Shown: positions 11,165 to 23,143, numbered from the stretch's first letter. The stretch: DNA of 64,000 bases from an uncultured Maribacter sp. (GCF_947495965.1 NZ_CANMBB010000007.1:124001-188000); one strand, 5' to 3'. Numbers and translations: made by a program. The notes: a model not told the origin generated them from the sequence alone.

Positions 11165-12017
11165 ATTCTTTTTCTTTAACTGCTTCGTCTATTATTTCTG
11201 TTTCCAATTTTCTAAGAAAATCTAACTTTCTTCTACTTAATAAGACTTGTTTAATATTTGGTTTTACAAAAGACAAAGGAGCTACGTCATTTACTTCTTT
11301 TACTTCTACAATTTTTCCCAAATATACCCCTAATGCATCCTCCAATTCAAAAAATTGTGATTTTTTTAAGTACTTATCCTGATTATCAATAGTTAATGGA
11401 GGTATTTCTTGTATAACTCTAGAGGCAGATACCCAAATAGAATCATTAAAATTTAATTTTTTAAACTGAACACCAATAGAGTCTAGGAATTTTAAATCGT
11501 CACTTTTAAAGTTCTTTAGTTTTTTGATCACCTCATCTTTATTTAAAAATTGTTTAGGCAACTCTACAAAACGTAGTTTAACTATTCTTTCTTTGAGCTT
11601 AAAATTTTCTTTTTCACGTTCATAAAAACTTTCTAATTGTGCATTAGTCACCAAAGAATCACTCCCTTGTTGCACTAATGCCTCTTTATAAGCTCTGGTA
11701 TATAAATCCGTTTTATAATTTGCAACTAGAGTATCAAACTCTGCCAGCTTTTCTTCTGGTAAATTAATCTTCGCTTTCTTTAACAACAACTGCTTGGATG
11801 CCCAACTATTAACATAATTAGAAATTATTGCCGCACTATCATTAGAAGAAATTCCTTTTCTTAAAAAAGGAGCCACACTACTCATATATAAATAAGACTC
11901 TCCTACTCTTGCCAAAGGTTTTCTCTCTTCTTCTTTCTTAATAAAAGAACCACAAGAAAAGACACTAAAAACAATTACCAAACACAAAATAAATTGTGCT
12001 GCAATTTTTAATTTCAT
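11139..12017 (-). CDS. Lipoprotein related to SurA-type chaperones, no clear parvulin domain
   Basis: Lipobox VFSC; SurA-N-like helical sequence; overlaps the following PPIase gene. Start trimmed from the ORF-track M at 12038 to MKLKIAAQF. Confidence 0.65.
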   Translation of the reverse strand: MKLKIAAQFILCLVIVFSVFSCGSFIKKEEERKPLARVGESYLYMSSVAPFLRKGISSNDSAAIISNYVNSWASKQLLLKKAKINLPEEKLAEFDTLVANYKTDLYTRAYKEALVQQGSDSLVTNAQLESFYEREKENFKLKERIVKLRFVELPKQFLNKDEVIKKLKNFKSDDLKFLDSIGVQFKKLNFNDSIWVSASRVIQEIPPLTIDNQDKYLKKSQFFELEDALGVYLGKIVEVKEVNDVAPLSFVKPNIKQVLLSRRKLDFLRKLETEIIDEAVKEKEFEVYVKNE

Positions 12018-12162
12018 ATTCACTTTAAATAAACACATTCCGCAAAAATAGTAATAAGATGGTGTTTCGCAATATTTTATGTTTTTACTAATTACATTTA
12101 ATACCCATATTATATAGAATTACTAATTTAGACCCCTAATATTTTTGATTTAAAAATTTTAA

Positions 12163-12405
12163 ATGGATAAAAAAATAAAACTTATTTGGGATTTTCGTGG
12201 TCCTGCAGCATTTAAAACCGCAGAACACCATGAAATACATTTAAAAGAATATATTACCATAGAAGGACTTTCTATAAACATAACTGGCTTTTCCATGCTT
12301 AATGATATGCATAGTATTGCTTATATGGTGGTAGAAGAATCTAACATGATACCAGTAAGAGATGCTTTAAAACCACATAGAGGAGAAATTTATATTGAAA
12401 AATAA
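12163..12405 (+). CDS. Conserved hypothetical protein (80 aa)
   Basis: Intact small ORF, no motif I recognise with certainty. Confidence 0.75.
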   Translation: MDKKIKLIWDFRGPAAFKTAEHHEIHLKEYITIEGLSINITGFSMLNDMHSIAYMVVEESNMIPVRDALKPHRGEIYIEK

Positions 12406-12471
12406 GTCTTAGAACCTTAGTCTATCATTACTATAAAATTAAAAACTACTACTTTTTACAGATAATATTTT

Positions 12472-13212
12472 ATGACAGAGCCTAAAAAAACAAGAATTAA
12501 TAAATACCTAAGTGAAGTTGGCTTTTGCTCTAGAAGAGCTGCCGATAAACTTATAGAACAAGGCAGAGTTACTATCAATGATAAAGTTCCAGAAATGGGT
12601 ACTAAAATTATTGAGGGAGATATTGTAAAGGTAGATGGCGAAAGTGTTACCCAACCTAAAGAAAAACCCGTATATATTGCTTTTAACAAACCTATTGGTA
12701 TTGTATGTACTACCGATACAAGAGTAGAAAAAGATAATATAATTGACTATATAAATTACCCGAAAAGAATTTTCCCAATTGGCAGATTAGACAAACCAAG
12801 TGAAGGTCTTATTTTCTTAACCAATGATGGCGATATAGTTAACAAAATATTACGTGCAAGAAACCATCATGAAAAGGAATATATTGTCACTGTAGACAAA
12901 CCTATAACGCCCAATTTTTTACACCAAATGCGAAACGGTATTCCAATTTTAGATACTGTAACTCGTAAATGCGAAGTAGAAGAAATAAGTAAATACCAAT
13001 TTAAAATTATTTTGACTCAAGGATTAAATCGTCAAATTAGACGTATGTGCGAGTATTTAAATTACGATGTTAAGAAGTTAAAAAGGGAACGTATTATGAA
13101 TATCTCTTTAGATGTACCTGTTGGAAAGTGGCGCTATATAACCGCAAAAGAACTTGCAGAAATTAACAGACTTGTATCTACCTCATCAAAAACTCATGAC
13201 ACTGATTTCTAA
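12472..13212 (+). CDS. rluF: 23S rRNA pseudouridine synthase, RluF/RsuA family
   Basis: S4 domain ([21 protein letters not shown]) and [17 protein letters not shown] catalytic motif. Confidence 0.9.
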   Translation: MTEPKKTRINKYLSEVGFCSRRAADKLIEQGRVTINDKVPEMGTKIIEGDIVKVDGESVTQPKEKPVYIAFNKPIGIVCTTDTRVEKDNIIDYINYPKRIFPIGRLDKPSEGLIFLTNDGDIVNKILRARNHHEKEYIVTVDKPITPNFLHQMRNGIPILDTVTRKCEVEEISKYQFKIILTQGLNRQIRRMCEYLNYDVKKLKRERIMNISLDVPVGKWRYITAKELAEINRLVSTSSKTHDTDF

Positions 13213-13329
13213 CACATTACTTCACAAAAAAATAATCTTTTTTAACATACTTTTATTTAAAAATTAGTATCTTGTAGTTGCTCTCTTTTTCTTTAGAGAG
13301 CAAATAGTTTTCTTAAATCCGAAATTACT

Positions 13330-14631
13330 ATGGTAGCAAACAAAAAAGTATCCATATTACTATTCACTACTTTTATTCTTTTAAGTTTAAATAGCACAAT
13401 AGCTTTTGCTTTTCAAGAACCAGAAACTAATTATGCAGAATATAAAGGAGAAGTATTAGATGAATCTTCAAAAAAACCATTAATTTTTGCTACTCTAGCC
13501 ATAGAAAAATCAAACATTAGTACCGTAACAAATACCGAAGGAGAATTTTCTCTAAAAATTCCAAATTCTACTGAAAGTAAAAATGTAATTGTTTCTTTCT
13601 TGGGGTACAAAACAAAAATTATTCCTTTAAATGAATTCAAAAAAAATAAAACAAAAATATATTTAGCTGTTTCTGTAACAGAACTTTCAGAAGTTAATTT
13701 AAGCATTCCAAAAAATGCAGAAGCACTAGTAAGAGAAACATTAAAAAGTAAAGGAGAAAATTATTTTGATGACCCAACTTTAATGACTGCTTTTTATAGA
13801 GAGACTATAAAAAAGAGAAGAAAAAATATTTCCTTGTCTGAAGCCGTAGTTAATATATACAAAACGCCATACACCTCTCACAAGAATGATGCTGTACAAC
13901 TATATAAAGCAAGAAAAAGTACCGATTATAATAAATTAGACACGGTTGCTTTAAAACTACAAGGAGGACCTTTTAACGCGCTTTATATTGATATTATTAA
14001 GTATCCTGAATATATTTTTAGTGAAGAATCCTTAGACAATTACCTTTTTAGCTTTGATAGTTCTACCCGAGTAAATGATAAATTAATCTATGTTATTAAT
14101 TTTAAACAAAAACCCCATGTATACTCCCCCCTATATAAAGGGAAACTTTTTATAGACATTGAAAATAAAATACTTACTAATGCTACCTATAAATTAAATG
14201 TTACCAACAAAGAAGCTGCATCTAGAATGTTTGTCCGCAGAAAACCAAAAAACGCTAAAGTATGGCCTACAGAAGTAAACTATAGAGTAGACTACAGAGA
14301 AAAAAATGGCAAATGGTATTATGGGTACAGTAATGTTTTTTTAGAATTTAAAATTGATTGGGATAAGAGATTATTTAACTCTGTTTATAGTATGACCTGC
14401 GAAATGGCAGTTACAGATTGGGAAAAGAGCACTAAAGAATTACTGCCAAAACCAAAAGAACGTATTAAATCTTCTATTATTTTAAGTGATGCTGCTGTAG
14501 GCTTTTCTGACCCAGATTTTTGGGGAGAATACAACATTATAGAACCAGAAAAATCTATAGAATCGGCTATTAGAAAAATTAAACGTCAGTTAAAACGTAT
14601 TAATGTAAATGAAGGTACATCTAGACCGTAA
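13330..14631 (+). CDS. Carboxypeptidase-like regulatory domain / DUF5686-like protein
   Basis: N-terminal carboxypeptidase D regulatory-like repeat (GEVLDESSKKPLIFATLAIEKSNISTVTNTEGEFSLKIP). Confidence 0.75.
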   Translation: MVANKKVSILLFTTFILLSLNSTIAFAFQEPETNYAEYKGEVLDESSKKPLIFATLAIEKSNISTVTNTEGEFSLKIPNSTESKNVIVSFLGYKTKIIPLNEFKKNKTKIYLAVSVTELSEVNLSIPKNAEALVRETLKSKGENYFDDPTLMTAFYRETIKKRRKNISLSEAVVNIYKTPYTSHKNDAVQLYKARKSTDYNKLDTVALKLQGGPFNALYIDIIKYPEYIFSEESLDNYLFSFDSSTRVNDKLIYVINFKQKPHVYSPLYKGKLFIDIENKILTNATYKLNVTNKEAASRMFVRRKPKNAKVWPTEVNYRVDYREKNGKWYYGYSNVFLEFKIDWDKRLFNSVYSMTCEMAVTDWEKSTKELLPKPKERIKSSIILSDAAVGFSDPDFWGEYNIIEPEKSIESAIRKIKRQLKRINVNEGTSRP

Positions 14632-14633
14632 CT

Positions 14634-14678
14634 AAAAAAAAGAGCCAAAACATAACAAAATGCTTTGGCTCTTTTTAT
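14634..14678. terminator. Bidirectional Rho-independent terminator
   Basis: AAAAAAAGAGCCAAA...TTTGGCTCTTTTT between convergent genes. Confidence 0.85.
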
Positions 14679-14695
14679 TTTCTACAAGTAGATTA

Positions 14696-16894
14696 CTAAT
14701 TAGCTACTTCGCTAATAAATTTTAACCTATACAAACGAAGTTCTTCATCTTCATAATCTCCATCAAACTCCTTACTGGCTTCTTCTAAATCATCTGTTTC
14801 TGCTTCTAAAAAGTAATCATGTATTTCTTCTTGCTGGTCTTCATCCAAAATTTCATCAATCCAATAGCCTAAATTTAATTTAGTACCACTAAAAACAATT
14901 TGCTCCATCTCTTTTATTAAATCTGGAAGCTCTATCCCTTTAGCAGAAGCAATATCCTCTAAAGACAATTTACGATCCACATTTTGTATTATATATAGCT
15001 TTAAAGCAGAATTTGCACCCGTACTTTTTACTACCAAGTCATCTGGACGAATAATATCATTATCCTCAACATAGCTAGATATTAGCTCTATAAATGGTTT
15101 TCCGTATTTTTTTGCTTTCCCTTCTCCTACACCATGAATGTTTAACATCTCTTCCATAGAAATAGGGTATTTTAAAGCCATATCGGCCAAAGAAGGATCC
15201 TGAAAAACAACAAAAGGAGGCACATTTAACTTATCTGCTTGTGCTTTACGTAAATCTTTTAATTGTTTTAACAACTTCTCGTCTGCAACTCCTGCAGCTT
15301 TAGATGCACTAACAATAGCAGCATCGCTCTCCTCATTATACACATGATCCATAGTCATCATAAAAGACTCTGGGGCATCTAAATACTCTTTCCCTTTTGG
15401 AGTTACTCGCAACACCCCATACTGTTCTATCTCTTTTTTAAGATAGCCCGCAACTAATACTTGGCGAATAAGCGCCATCCAATAACTAGTATCTTTATCT
15501 TTTCCTATACCAAAGAAGGGTTTTTCATTAGTCTTATGCGAAGATATTAAGGCATTAACCTCTCCAATTATTGTTTTTACTATCTCTTTGGCTTTAAACT
15601 TTTCACTGGTGCCCTGAACTACACTAAGAAGTTTTACAACATTTTCTTTGGCTTCTTTTTTATCTTTAGGGTTACGAGCATTATCATCCATATCTGCCCC
15701 TTCCCCATTTACCTCATCAAAAGATTCTCCAAAATAATGGAGCATAAATTTACGTCTAGACATAGAAGTTTCTGCATAAGCAACAACTTCTTGCAAGAGT
15801 GCATTTCCTATCTCTTGTTCCGCAACAGGCTTACCAGACATAAACTTTTCTAGCTTCTCTACATCTTTATACGAATAAAAAGCAAGGCAATGCCCTTCCC
15901 CACCATCTCTTCCTGCACGTCCTGTTTCTTGGTAATAACTCTCTATACTTTTAGGAATATCATTATGTATTACAAAACGAACATCTGGTTTATCTATACC
16001 CATACCAAAGGCAATTGTTGCCACAACAACATCTACATCTTCCATAAGGAACATGTCTTGGTATTTAGACCTTGTTTTTGCATCAAAACCAGCATGGTAT
16101 GGCACCGCACTTACGCCATTTACTTGTAACACTTGCGCTAAAGCCTCTACTCGTTTTCTACTTAGACAATAAATAACCCCAGATTTTCCTTGATTTTGTT
16201 TTACAAAACGAATAATATCCGCATCAACATTTTCTGTTTTGGTTCGTACTTCATAAAACAAATTTGGTCTATTAAATGACGCTTTAAATAATTGCGCATC
16301 TGTAATACCTAAATTTTTTATAATATCTTCTTGTACTTTTGGGGTAGCCGTAGCTGTAAGACCTACAATAGGAATATTATCTCCTAATCTCCCAACAATA
16401 TTTCGTAAATTTCTGTATTCCGGTCTAAAGTCATGTCCCCATTCCGAAATACAATGTGCCTCATCTACCGCCACAAAAGAAATGGTTACAGAATTAAGAA
16501 ATTCTACGTATTCTTCCTTTGTTAAAGACTCTGGCGCAACATATAAAAGTTTTGTAACCCCATTAGTTACATCTTCTTTTACTTGTTTTATTTCTGTTTT
16601 ATTTAAAGAAGAATTTAATACATGTGCTATACCATGCTCCGAAGAAACGCCTCTTATAGCATCTACTTGATTTTTCATCAAAGCAATTAAAGGAGAAACA
16701 ACAATAGCTGTACCTTCTTTCATTAATGCCGGCAACTGGTAACATAAAGATTTACCACCACCCGTTGGCATAATTACAAAAGCATTTTTGCCATCCAGGA
16801 TTTTTCTTATTACTTCTTCTTGTAAGCCTTTAAACTGATTAAATCCAAAATGCTTTTTTAGTGCAGCATGTATATCATCAACATTACGACTCAT
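14696..16894 (-). CDS. recQ: ATP-dependent DNA helicase RecQ
   Basis: 732 aa; [26 protein letters not shown] and HRDC regions. Confidence 0.96.
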   Translation of the reverse strand: MSRNVDDIHAALKKHFGFNQFKGLQEEVIRKILDGKNAFVIMPTGGGKSLCYQLPALMKEGTAIVVSPLIALMKNQVDAIRGVSSEHGIAHVLNSSLNKTEIKQVKEDVTNGVTKLLYVAPESLTKEEYVEFLNSVTISFVAVDEAHCISEWGHDFRPEYRNLRNIVGRLGDNIPIVGLTATATPKVQEDIIKNLGITDAQLFKASFNRPNLFYEVRTKTENVDADIIRFVKQNQGKSGVIYCLSRKRVEALAQVLQVNGVSAVPYHAGFDAKTRSKYQDMFLMEDVDVVVATIAFGMGIDKPDVRFVIHNDIPKSIESYYQETGRAGRDGGEGHCLAFYSYKDVEKLEKFMSGKPVAEQEIGNALLQEVVAYAETSMSRRKFMLHYFGESFDEVNGEGADMDDNARNPKDKKEAKENVVKLLSVVQGTSEKFKAKEIVKTIIGEVNALISSHKTNEKPFFGIGKDKDTSYWMALIRQVLVAGYLKKEIEQYGVLRVTPKGKEYLDAPESFMMTMDHVYNEESDAAIVSASKAAGVADEKLLKQLKDLRKAQADKLNVPPFVVFQDPSLADMALKYPISMEEMLNIHGVGEGKAKKYGKPFIELISSYVEDNDIIRPDDLVVKSTGANSALKLYIIQNVDRKLSLEDIASAKGIELPDLIKEMEQIVFSGTKLNLGYWIDEILDEDQQEEIHDYFLEAETDDLEEASKEFDGDYEDEELRLYRLKFISEVAN

Positions 16895-17033
16895 AATTAT
16901 CTATTGTCATTTTTCACTTAATCCTGTGAATATTATCACATGAATTTAATAAATTATACTTTTAAAACCTAGCTACTAAATAAAACAAAGCTAATTTCTA
17001 TTTTATAAAATATTCTATAAAATTAAGTTTGCT

Positions 17034-17041
17034 TAATTTTG
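17034..17041 (+). promoter_or_regulatory. Candidate Bacteroidetes -7 box (TAnnTTTG)
   Basis: TAATTTTG upstream of the kdsD start; no well-spaced -33 TTG seen. Confidence 0.35.
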
Positions 17042-17087
17042 CAGTTCTTAAAGATAATACATTCTTTTAGGAATACAATCCTTTTAA

Positions 17088-18065
17088 TTGCACATTACAT
17101 TGAACAATACAAAAGCTATACTAGATTTAGCAAAAAAAACAATAGACCTCCAGAGTAAAGCAATAGGCAATATTGCTAATTTGTTAGATGCAAATTTTGC
17201 AAACGCCGTAAATGCAATTATGGAAGCCAAAGGCAGAGTTATTGTTACAGGAATAGGAAAAAGTGCTATTATAGCAAGTAAAATTGTAGCCACTTTTAAT
17301 TCTACCGGAACTCCTGCTATTTTTATGCATGCTGCTGATGCTATTCATGGAGATTTAGGAACAGTACAAGATAATGATGTTGTTATTTGTATTTCTAAAA
17401 GCGGGAATACACCAGAAATAAAAGTTCTAGTTCCTTTACTAAAAAGAGGTAACAATAAACTTATAGGAATTACTGGAAACACAGAATCTTTTTTAGCACA
17501 GCAGGCTAATTTTATTCTTAATACTTATGTAGAAAAAGAAGCCTGTCCAAACAATTTAGCACCTACCACCAGTACTACAACACAATTAGTAATGGGAGAT
17601 GCTCTTGCTATTTGTTTGCTAGAACTAAAAGGGTTTAGCAGTACCGATTTTGCTAAATACCACCCAGGTGGTGCGTTAGGAAAAAAATTATATTTACGTG
17701 TTGAAGACATAGCTAATAATAACAAAAAACCACAGGTAAATATAGATACTGATATAAAAGAAGTTATTGTAGAAATATCTGAAAAAATGCTTGGGGTAAC
17801 TGCAGTATTAGAAGACAATAAAATTGTTGGTATTGTAACAGATGGAGATATTAGAAGAATGCTTAATAAACATGACTCTATTAAAGGGCTTACCGCAAAA
17901 GATATAATGACTACTTCTCCTAAAACAATTGAAACTGGTGTACTTGCAATTAAGGCTTTAGAAGTAATGCAAAATAGTGGTATTTCTCAATTACTAGCTA
18001 TTAAAGACAATACATACCAGGGCGTTGTGCATTTACATAATTTAATAAACGAAGGCATATTATAA
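17088..18065 (+). CDS. kdsD: Arabinose-5-phosphate isomerase (KpsF/GutQ family)
   Basis: SIS domain (GIGKSAIIASKIVATFNSTGTPAIFMHAADAIHGDLG) plus two CBS domains. Confidence 0.93.
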   Translation: MHITLNNTKAILDLAKKTIDLQSKAIGNIANLLDANFANAVNAIMEAKGRVIVTGIGKSAIIASKIVATFNSTGTPAIFMHAADAIHGDLGTVQDNDVVICISKSGNTPEIKVLVPLLKRGNNKLIGITGNTESFLAQQANFILNTYVEKEACPNNLAPTTSTTTQLVMGDALAICLLELKGFSSTDFAKYHPGGALGKKLYLRVEDIANNNKKPQVNIDTDIKEVIVEISEKMLGVTAVLEDNKIVGIVTDGDIRRMLNKHDSIKGLTAKDIMTTSPKTIETGVLAIKALEVMQNSGISQLLAIKDNTYQGVVHLHNLINEGIL

Positions 18066-18907
18066 TGAGTAATAAAAATAAACAAACTCCTGCAGAAATG
18101 TCTTTTTTAGACCATTTAGAGGAGCTACGCTGGCACCTTATACGAAGTACCTTAGCAGTTGTAATTATAGGAAGCCTTGCTTTCTTATTTAGAGGATTTG
18201 TTTTTGATACGGTTATTTTTGGGCCTAAGAAAATGGATTTTCCAACCTATAGATTATTTTGTGAAATAGCAACTTACTTAGGTTTTGATTCTGACTTCTG
18301 TGCTGATAAATTACCTTTTACCATACAAAGTAGATTAATGTCTGGCCAATTTTCTGCACATATTTGGACCTCTATTTGGGCTGGTTTTATAGTTGGTTTT
18401 CCGTATATATTATATGAAATGTGGAAATTCATTAGCCCTGGGCTCTATGAAAAAGAACGTAGAAACTCTAAAGGCTTTATTTTAATAGCCTCTTTTTTAT
18501 TTTTTCTAGGAGTTTTATTTGGATATTACATAGTAGCGCCATTATCTATTAACTTTTTAGGAACTTACCAAGTAAGTGAAGAAGTATTAAATGAGTTTGA
18601 TTTAAGCTCATTTATTGCTACAGTACGATCCTCTGTTATAGCATGTGGTATTCTTTTTGAATTGCCAATTATCATATACTTTTTAACCAAAATAGGAATC
18701 GTAACTCCAGAGATAATGAAAAAATATAGAAAAATAGCTTTAGTTGTTGTTCTTATACTTTCTGCTGTAATTACACCTCCGGATGTTGCTAGCCAAATTA
18801 TTGTTGCAGTACCAGTTTTAATTTTATATCAGGTAAGTATTTATATTTCTTCTTATGTATTAAAAAAAGAAGCTAAAAAGGCAAAGAAAAACCTAAAAAC
18901 AAGTTAG
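18065..18907 (+). CDS. tatC: Sec-independent protein translocase TatC
   Basis: MSFLDHLEELRWHLIRS and multi-TM TatC pattern; start overlaps the kdsD stop. Confidence 0.96.
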   Translation: MSNKNKQTPAEMSFLDHLEELRWHLIRSTLAVVIIGSLAFLFRGFVFDTVIFGPKKMDFPTYRLFCEIATYLGFDSDFCADKLPFTIQSRLMSGQFSAHIWTSIWAGFIVGFPYILYEMWKFISPGLYEKERRNSKGFILIASFLFFLGVLFGYYIVAPLSINFLGTYQVSEEVLNEFDLSSFIATVRSSVIACGILFELPIIIYFLTKIGIVTPEIMKKYRKIALVVVLILSAVITPPDVASQIIVAVPVLILYQVSIYISSYVLKKEAKKAKKNLKTS

Positions 18908-18980
18908 ACCTTAAAAAGGAATTGGTTAAAAATTACATAAATTCTTTTGATGCTAACCAAATAGAATTAGATTTGAAAAT

Positions 18981-19721
18981 ATGAAGCTAAGAGCAGATAA
19001 TATTATGAAAGCCTATCGTGGGCGCCAAGTTGTTAAAGGTATTTCTTTAGAAGTAAACCAAGGAGAAATTGTTGGTCTTCTTGGCCCAAATGGCGCAGGA
19101 AAAACCACTTCCTTTTATATGATTGTTGGCCTAGTTAAGCCAAATAGCGGTAAAATCTACTTAGACGATATGGAAATTACCAATTTCCCTATGTACAAAA
19201 GAGCTCAAAATGGCATTGGTTATTTAGCGCAAGAAGCATCTGTTTTCAGGAAACTAAGTATTGAAAAAAATATTCTTAGCGTTTTACAACTTACCAAACT
19301 AAGCAAAAAAGAGCAACACATGAAAATGGAGTCTCTTATTGAAGAGTTTAGCCTTGGACACATTCGTAAAAACCGTGGCGATTTACTTTCTGGTGGAGAA
19401 CGCAGACGTACCGAGATTGCAAGAGCATTAGCTACAGACCCAAAGTTTATATTACTAGATGAGCCTTTTGCTGGTGTAGACCCTGTTGCTGTAGAAGACA
19501 TACAACGTATTGTAGCGCATTTAAAAGATAAAAATATAGGCATTTTAATTACAGACCACAACGTACAGGAAACACTTGCTATTACAGAACGCTCTTACCT
19601 TATGTTTGAAGGTGGAATTTTAAAATCTGGAATTCCTGAAGATTTAGCTGCAGATGAAATGGTACGTAAAGTATACCTTGGACAAAACTTTGAATTACGT
19701 AAAAAGAAGCTTGATTTTTAA
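18981..19721 (+). CDS. lptB: LPS export ABC transporter ATP-binding protein
   Basis: [52 protein letters not shown]. Confidence 0.96.
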   Translation: MKLRADNIMKAYRGRQVVKGISLEVNQGEIVGLLGPNGAGKTTSFYMIVGLVKPNSGKIYLDDMEITNFPMYKRAQNGIGYLAQEASVFRKLSIEKNILSVLQLTKLSKKEQHMKMESLIEEFSLGHIRKNRGDLLSGGERRRTEIARALATDPKFILLDEPFAGVDPVAVEDIQRIVAHLKDKNIGILITDHNVQETLAITERSYLMFEGGILKSGIPEDLAADEMVRKVYLGQNFELRKKKLDF

Positions 19722-19756
19722 AGGGCTGATTTTACTGGTTAAAAAGAATAAATTTC

Positions 19757-20446
19757 ATGGATAATTTTGAAGAAACATTAAAAAATCCTGTTTGGCATGC
19801 GCTAAATGAAGCACATGAAAAATTTGCTATATCTTTAAATGGAGTTAAATTTTATGACCCAAAAATTTGTCCTTTTGGAGCTTTTGATACCCCAAAAAAA
19901 ACCAGTAAAGCATTAAACGAATATGCCAAACTTACCAATGATTTTTTTCTAGTTTCAGAAAACATAGACCCAATATTTGATGAAAAATTTGTGGTTTTAG
20001 ATCGTAAAATTGAAGGCGTACAAATGGTTTTAAAGGGCACTTTAGAAGATTGTAAAATTACGGAAGAAATTGTACCTCTCACAGAAGAACATGTAGATGA
20101 AATTTACGATTTAATATGGCTAGTTATGCCTGGGTATTACAAAAAAAGAAGCTTTGACATGGGCTCTTATTTTGGTATTTTTAAAGACAATATATTAGTT
20201 GCTGTAACTGGGCAACGCATACAAACGAATAGCTTTATTGAGGTTAGCGGTGTTGTTACGCATCCTAATTACACAAGACGCGGCCTTGCTAAACAACTAG
20301 TAGCACATACTACAAAAGAAATTTTAAAAACCGGAAAAAAAGCAATTTTACATACTACAAAAGGTAATGCAGCTATTAAACTTTATAAAAAACTAGGGTA
20401 TACATTAACTAGAGAAATGAACTGGTGGTATTTTCATAAAAAATAA
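19757..20446 (+). CDS. GNAT-family N-acetyltransferase
   Basis: C-terminal GNAT motif (GVVTHPNYTRRGLAKQLVAHTTKEIL). Confidence 0.85.
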   Translation: MDNFEETLKNPVWHALNEAHEKFAISLNGVKFYDPKICPFGAFDTPKKTSKALNEYAKLTNDFFLVSENIDPIFDEKFVVLDRKIEGVQMVLKGTLEDCKITEEIVPLTEEHVDEIYDLIWLVMPGYYKKRSFDMGSYFGIFKDNILVAVTGQRIQTNSFIEVSGVVTHPNYTRRGLAKQLVAHTTKEILKTGKKAILHTTKGNAAIKLYKKLGYTLTREMNWWYFHKK

Positions 20447-20473
20447 CTTTTGCACCTAAGTCAACTTTTAAAT

Positions 20474-21451
20474 TTATTCCCATCTTTTTAAACGCCAATC
20501 TTTCTGTTTTTCTTTAGATAAGAAAGTCCAAATTACTACTCTACTTATTTTATTTCCTTGCCCCATAGGCAAAGTACCAACTTCTTTTGCTTCTACCCTT
20601 TCTAGTAATTTATGTACTATTGGCAAATTAGATTCTTTAGACACTAAGGTAGAAAACCACAAACATGAATTTGCAAATTGCCTACTTTGGTAAATCATAT
20701 CTTTTACAAATTTCATTTCACCACCATTGCACCATAACTCGTTTGCTTGTCCTCCAAAATTTAGCGTAGGTTTCGGTTTTTTATCTCCTCGTAAATTTTT
20801 TAATTTTCTTCTTGTTCCTCTTTGGGCTTCTTCTAAAGAACCATGAAAAGGTGGATTACAAACCGTTAAATCAAACAACTCCCCCTCTTTAATAATTCCT
20901 TTAAAAAAATCTCTAGAACTAGATTGCTGCCGCAATTCTATTTTTTTACATAAATGTGGATTTTTATCAATAATATTCTCTGCAGCTTCTATTGCTTTTG
21001 CATCAATATCAGAACCAACAAAAGTCCACCCATACTCAGCTTCCCCAATAATAGGATAAATACAATTAGCCCCTACTCCAATATCTAAACATTTAATATT
21101 GCTATTTTTCTTAATACCCCCTTCTAACGTTTCTGGAACATCTCTATATAAAACATCTGCTACATTATGCATATAATCTGCCCTTCCAGGAATAGGCGGA
21201 CATAGAAAGTTAGTTGGAATTTCCCAAAAACTAATCTTATAATAATGCATTAACAAAGCGGTATTTAACATTTTTACCGCTTGTGGGTCAAAAAAATTAA
21301 TAGATAAGTCGTTGTACGCATTTGGTTGCACAAAGGGCTTTAAATCTGGAAAAGTTGTAATTAAAGCATCAAAATCATAACGATTTCTATGCTTACTTCT
21401 AATATGCAGTGTAACTTTTTCTTTTGGGTGTTTTCTTTTTACTCCTCCCAT
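20474..21451 (-). CDS. rlmF: 23S rRNA (adenine(1618)-N(6))-methyltransferase
   Basis: DIGVGANCIYPIIG, CNPPFH, IPGRADYMH. Confidence 0.94.
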   Translation of the reverse strand: MGGVKRKHPKEKVTLHIRSKHRNRYDFDALITTFPDLKPFVQPNAYNDLSINFFDPQAVKMLNTALLMHYYKISFWEIPTNFLCPPIPGRADYMHNVADVLYRDVPETLEGGIKKNSNIKCLDIGVGANCIYPIIGEAEYGWTFVGSDIDAKAIEAAENIIDKNPHLCKKIELRQQSSSRDFFKGIIKEGELFDLTVCNPPFHGSLEEAQRGTRRKLKNLRGDKKPKPTLNFGGQANELWCNGGEMKFVKDMIYQSRQFANSCLWFSTLVSKESNLPIVHKLLERVEAKEVGTLPMGQGNKISRVVIWTFLSKEKQKDWRLKRWE

Positions 21452-22338
21452 TAATTCATCTTCATTTGTTCCTCAAAAAATAATACTGATTTATCTAAAG
21501 TAAGCTTCATTAATTCTTTATTGTGCCAAAATCCATGTGGTGCTCTTGGTAAAGAAACCAACTCACAATACACATCATACGTAGATAACTTAGCTACACT
21601 ATTTACAGATTGCTTAAATGGAACAATTTTATCTGCACTACTATGTATAAATAGCATTGGCGAAGATGTTTTACTAATATGAAAGTATGGAGAAGCTAAC
21701 TTCCAAATATCTTTATTCTCTGTGTATGAAACTCCTAACCACTCTGTTAAAGGGGCACTTTCTGGAACTAAAGAAAAATCTGCATCTGCCGCTAATATTA
21801 CTGCAGCATTAACTTTAAAATCATTAGGATTACCAACAGGATTTAATGGCGATATTTCATTTGTTGTTGCAAGCATCATTGCCAAATACGCTCCAGCAGA
21901 ACCCCCTAAAACACCAACCGCATTAGCATTTAATTTGTATTCCTTAGCATTCTCTTTTACCCATTGCACAGCTGCCTTAGCATCTATAACAGCTCCTGGA
22001 AAAAGTGCTTCTTTTGTGGTTCTATATTCTATACATGCTGCTGCAAATCCTCTTTTTGCTATTTCCTTAGCTATTTTTGCAAAGCCATCCTTGTCGCCAA
22101 CTTTAAAACCACCACCTCTAATTACAACAATAGTTCTTAATTTTCCTTTAAAAACTTTTGGCTTGTACAAATCTAATAACAGGGTATCTTTCTTATAAGT
22201 TGCATACCTAATATCTTTTACAACAGCTATAGAAGTTTCTATTGCTACAGAATCTTTCTGAGAAAAAACAAAAGTAGACACAAAACAAAAAAGCAAGGTA
22301 ATTGCAAATTGGAGCTTATATTTAATTACTTTCTTCAT
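21451..22338 (-). CDS. Alpha/beta hydrolase (esterase-like), exported
   Basis: VIRGGGFKVGDK, GGSAGAYLA nucleophile elbow, APHG; signal peptide. ORF track extends to 22368. Confidence 0.88.
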   Translation of the reverse strand: MKKVIKYKLQFAITLLFCFVSTFVFSQKDSVAIETSIAVVKDIRYATYKKDTLLLDLYKPKVFKGKLRTIVVIRGGGFKVGDKDGFAKIAKEIAKRGFAAACIEYRTTKEALFPGAVIDAKAAVQWVKENAKEYKLNANAVGVLGGSAGAYLAMMLATTNEISPLNPVGNPNDFKVNAAVILAADADFSLVPESAPLTEWLGVSYTENKDIWKLASPYFHISKTSSPMLFIHSSADKIVPFKQSVNSVAKLSTYDVYCELVSLPRAPHGFWHNKELMKLTLDKSVLFFEEQMKMN

Positions 22339-22387
22339 AAATAACACCACATTTATTAATACTCTCATAACTACTTACTAATTAAAT

Positions 22388-23143
22388 TTACTTATTGGAA
22401 CTTAAGTTTGTAATAAAAGAACTTACGACATAAAAAATAATAACAAATGGTATTGCTAAAAACTGTAATGTTAGTATTAAAACTAAGCTTATAATTATGA
22501 AAATATAGCGTAGAGCGTTATCCTTAAAACTCCAATTTTTAAATTTAAGAGCAAAGAGAGAAATATTAGCATTTAAAAGATATGTACTAAGTATAGTAAC
22601 ACTAATTAAAAACCATTGATTTAAAATTATACTATTTAAAAAATCATTATTATGATGTAATAATATTAATGGTAACGACAATATTAATAAAGCATTTGCT
22701 GGCGTTGGAAGCCCAGTAAAGGAAGTAACTTGATTTTCATCTATATTAAATTTTGCCAACCTATAAGCAGATGCTAAAGTAATTAAGAATCCTAAAAAAG
22801 GTAAAGGCGAGACTTTTAATCCTACCCAAAAAGTAGTGTCCGATGCTTGGGATGCCATATCTACATTCCATCCGCCAGACATAGACATTGCTAATAATTG
22901 AAACATTACAATACCAGGAACTACACCACTAGTAACCATATCTGCAAGAGAATCTAACTGCAACCCCAAAGAACTTTGCACGTTTAGAACACGAGCCGCT
23001 AAACCATCAAAAAAATCAAAAAATATACCTAAAAAAACAAATAAAGCAGCAAGCTCTAATTGATTTAAAACCGCAAAAATTACCGCTACACAACCGCAAA
23101 ATAAATTACCTAAGGTTATTAAATTAGGAATATGTTTTTTCAT
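22388..23143 (-). CDS. pssA: CDP-alcohol phosphatidyltransferase (phosphatidylserine synthase)
   Basis: MKKHIPNLITLGNLFCGC and DFFDGLAARVLNVQSSLGLQLDSLAD (CDP-alcohol motif). Confidence 0.93.
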   Translation of the reverse strand: MKKHIPNLITLGNLFCGCVAVIFAVLNQLELAALFVFLGIFFDFFDGLAARVLNVQSSLGLQLDSLADMVTSGVVPGIVMFQLLAMSMSGGWNVDMASQASDTTFWVGLKVSPLPFLGFLITLASAYRLAKFNIDENQVTSFTGLPTPANALLILSLPLILLHHNNDFLNSIILNQWFLISVTILSTYLLNANISLFALKFKNWSFKDNALRYIFIIISLVLILTLQFLAIPFVIIFYVVSSFITNLSSNK

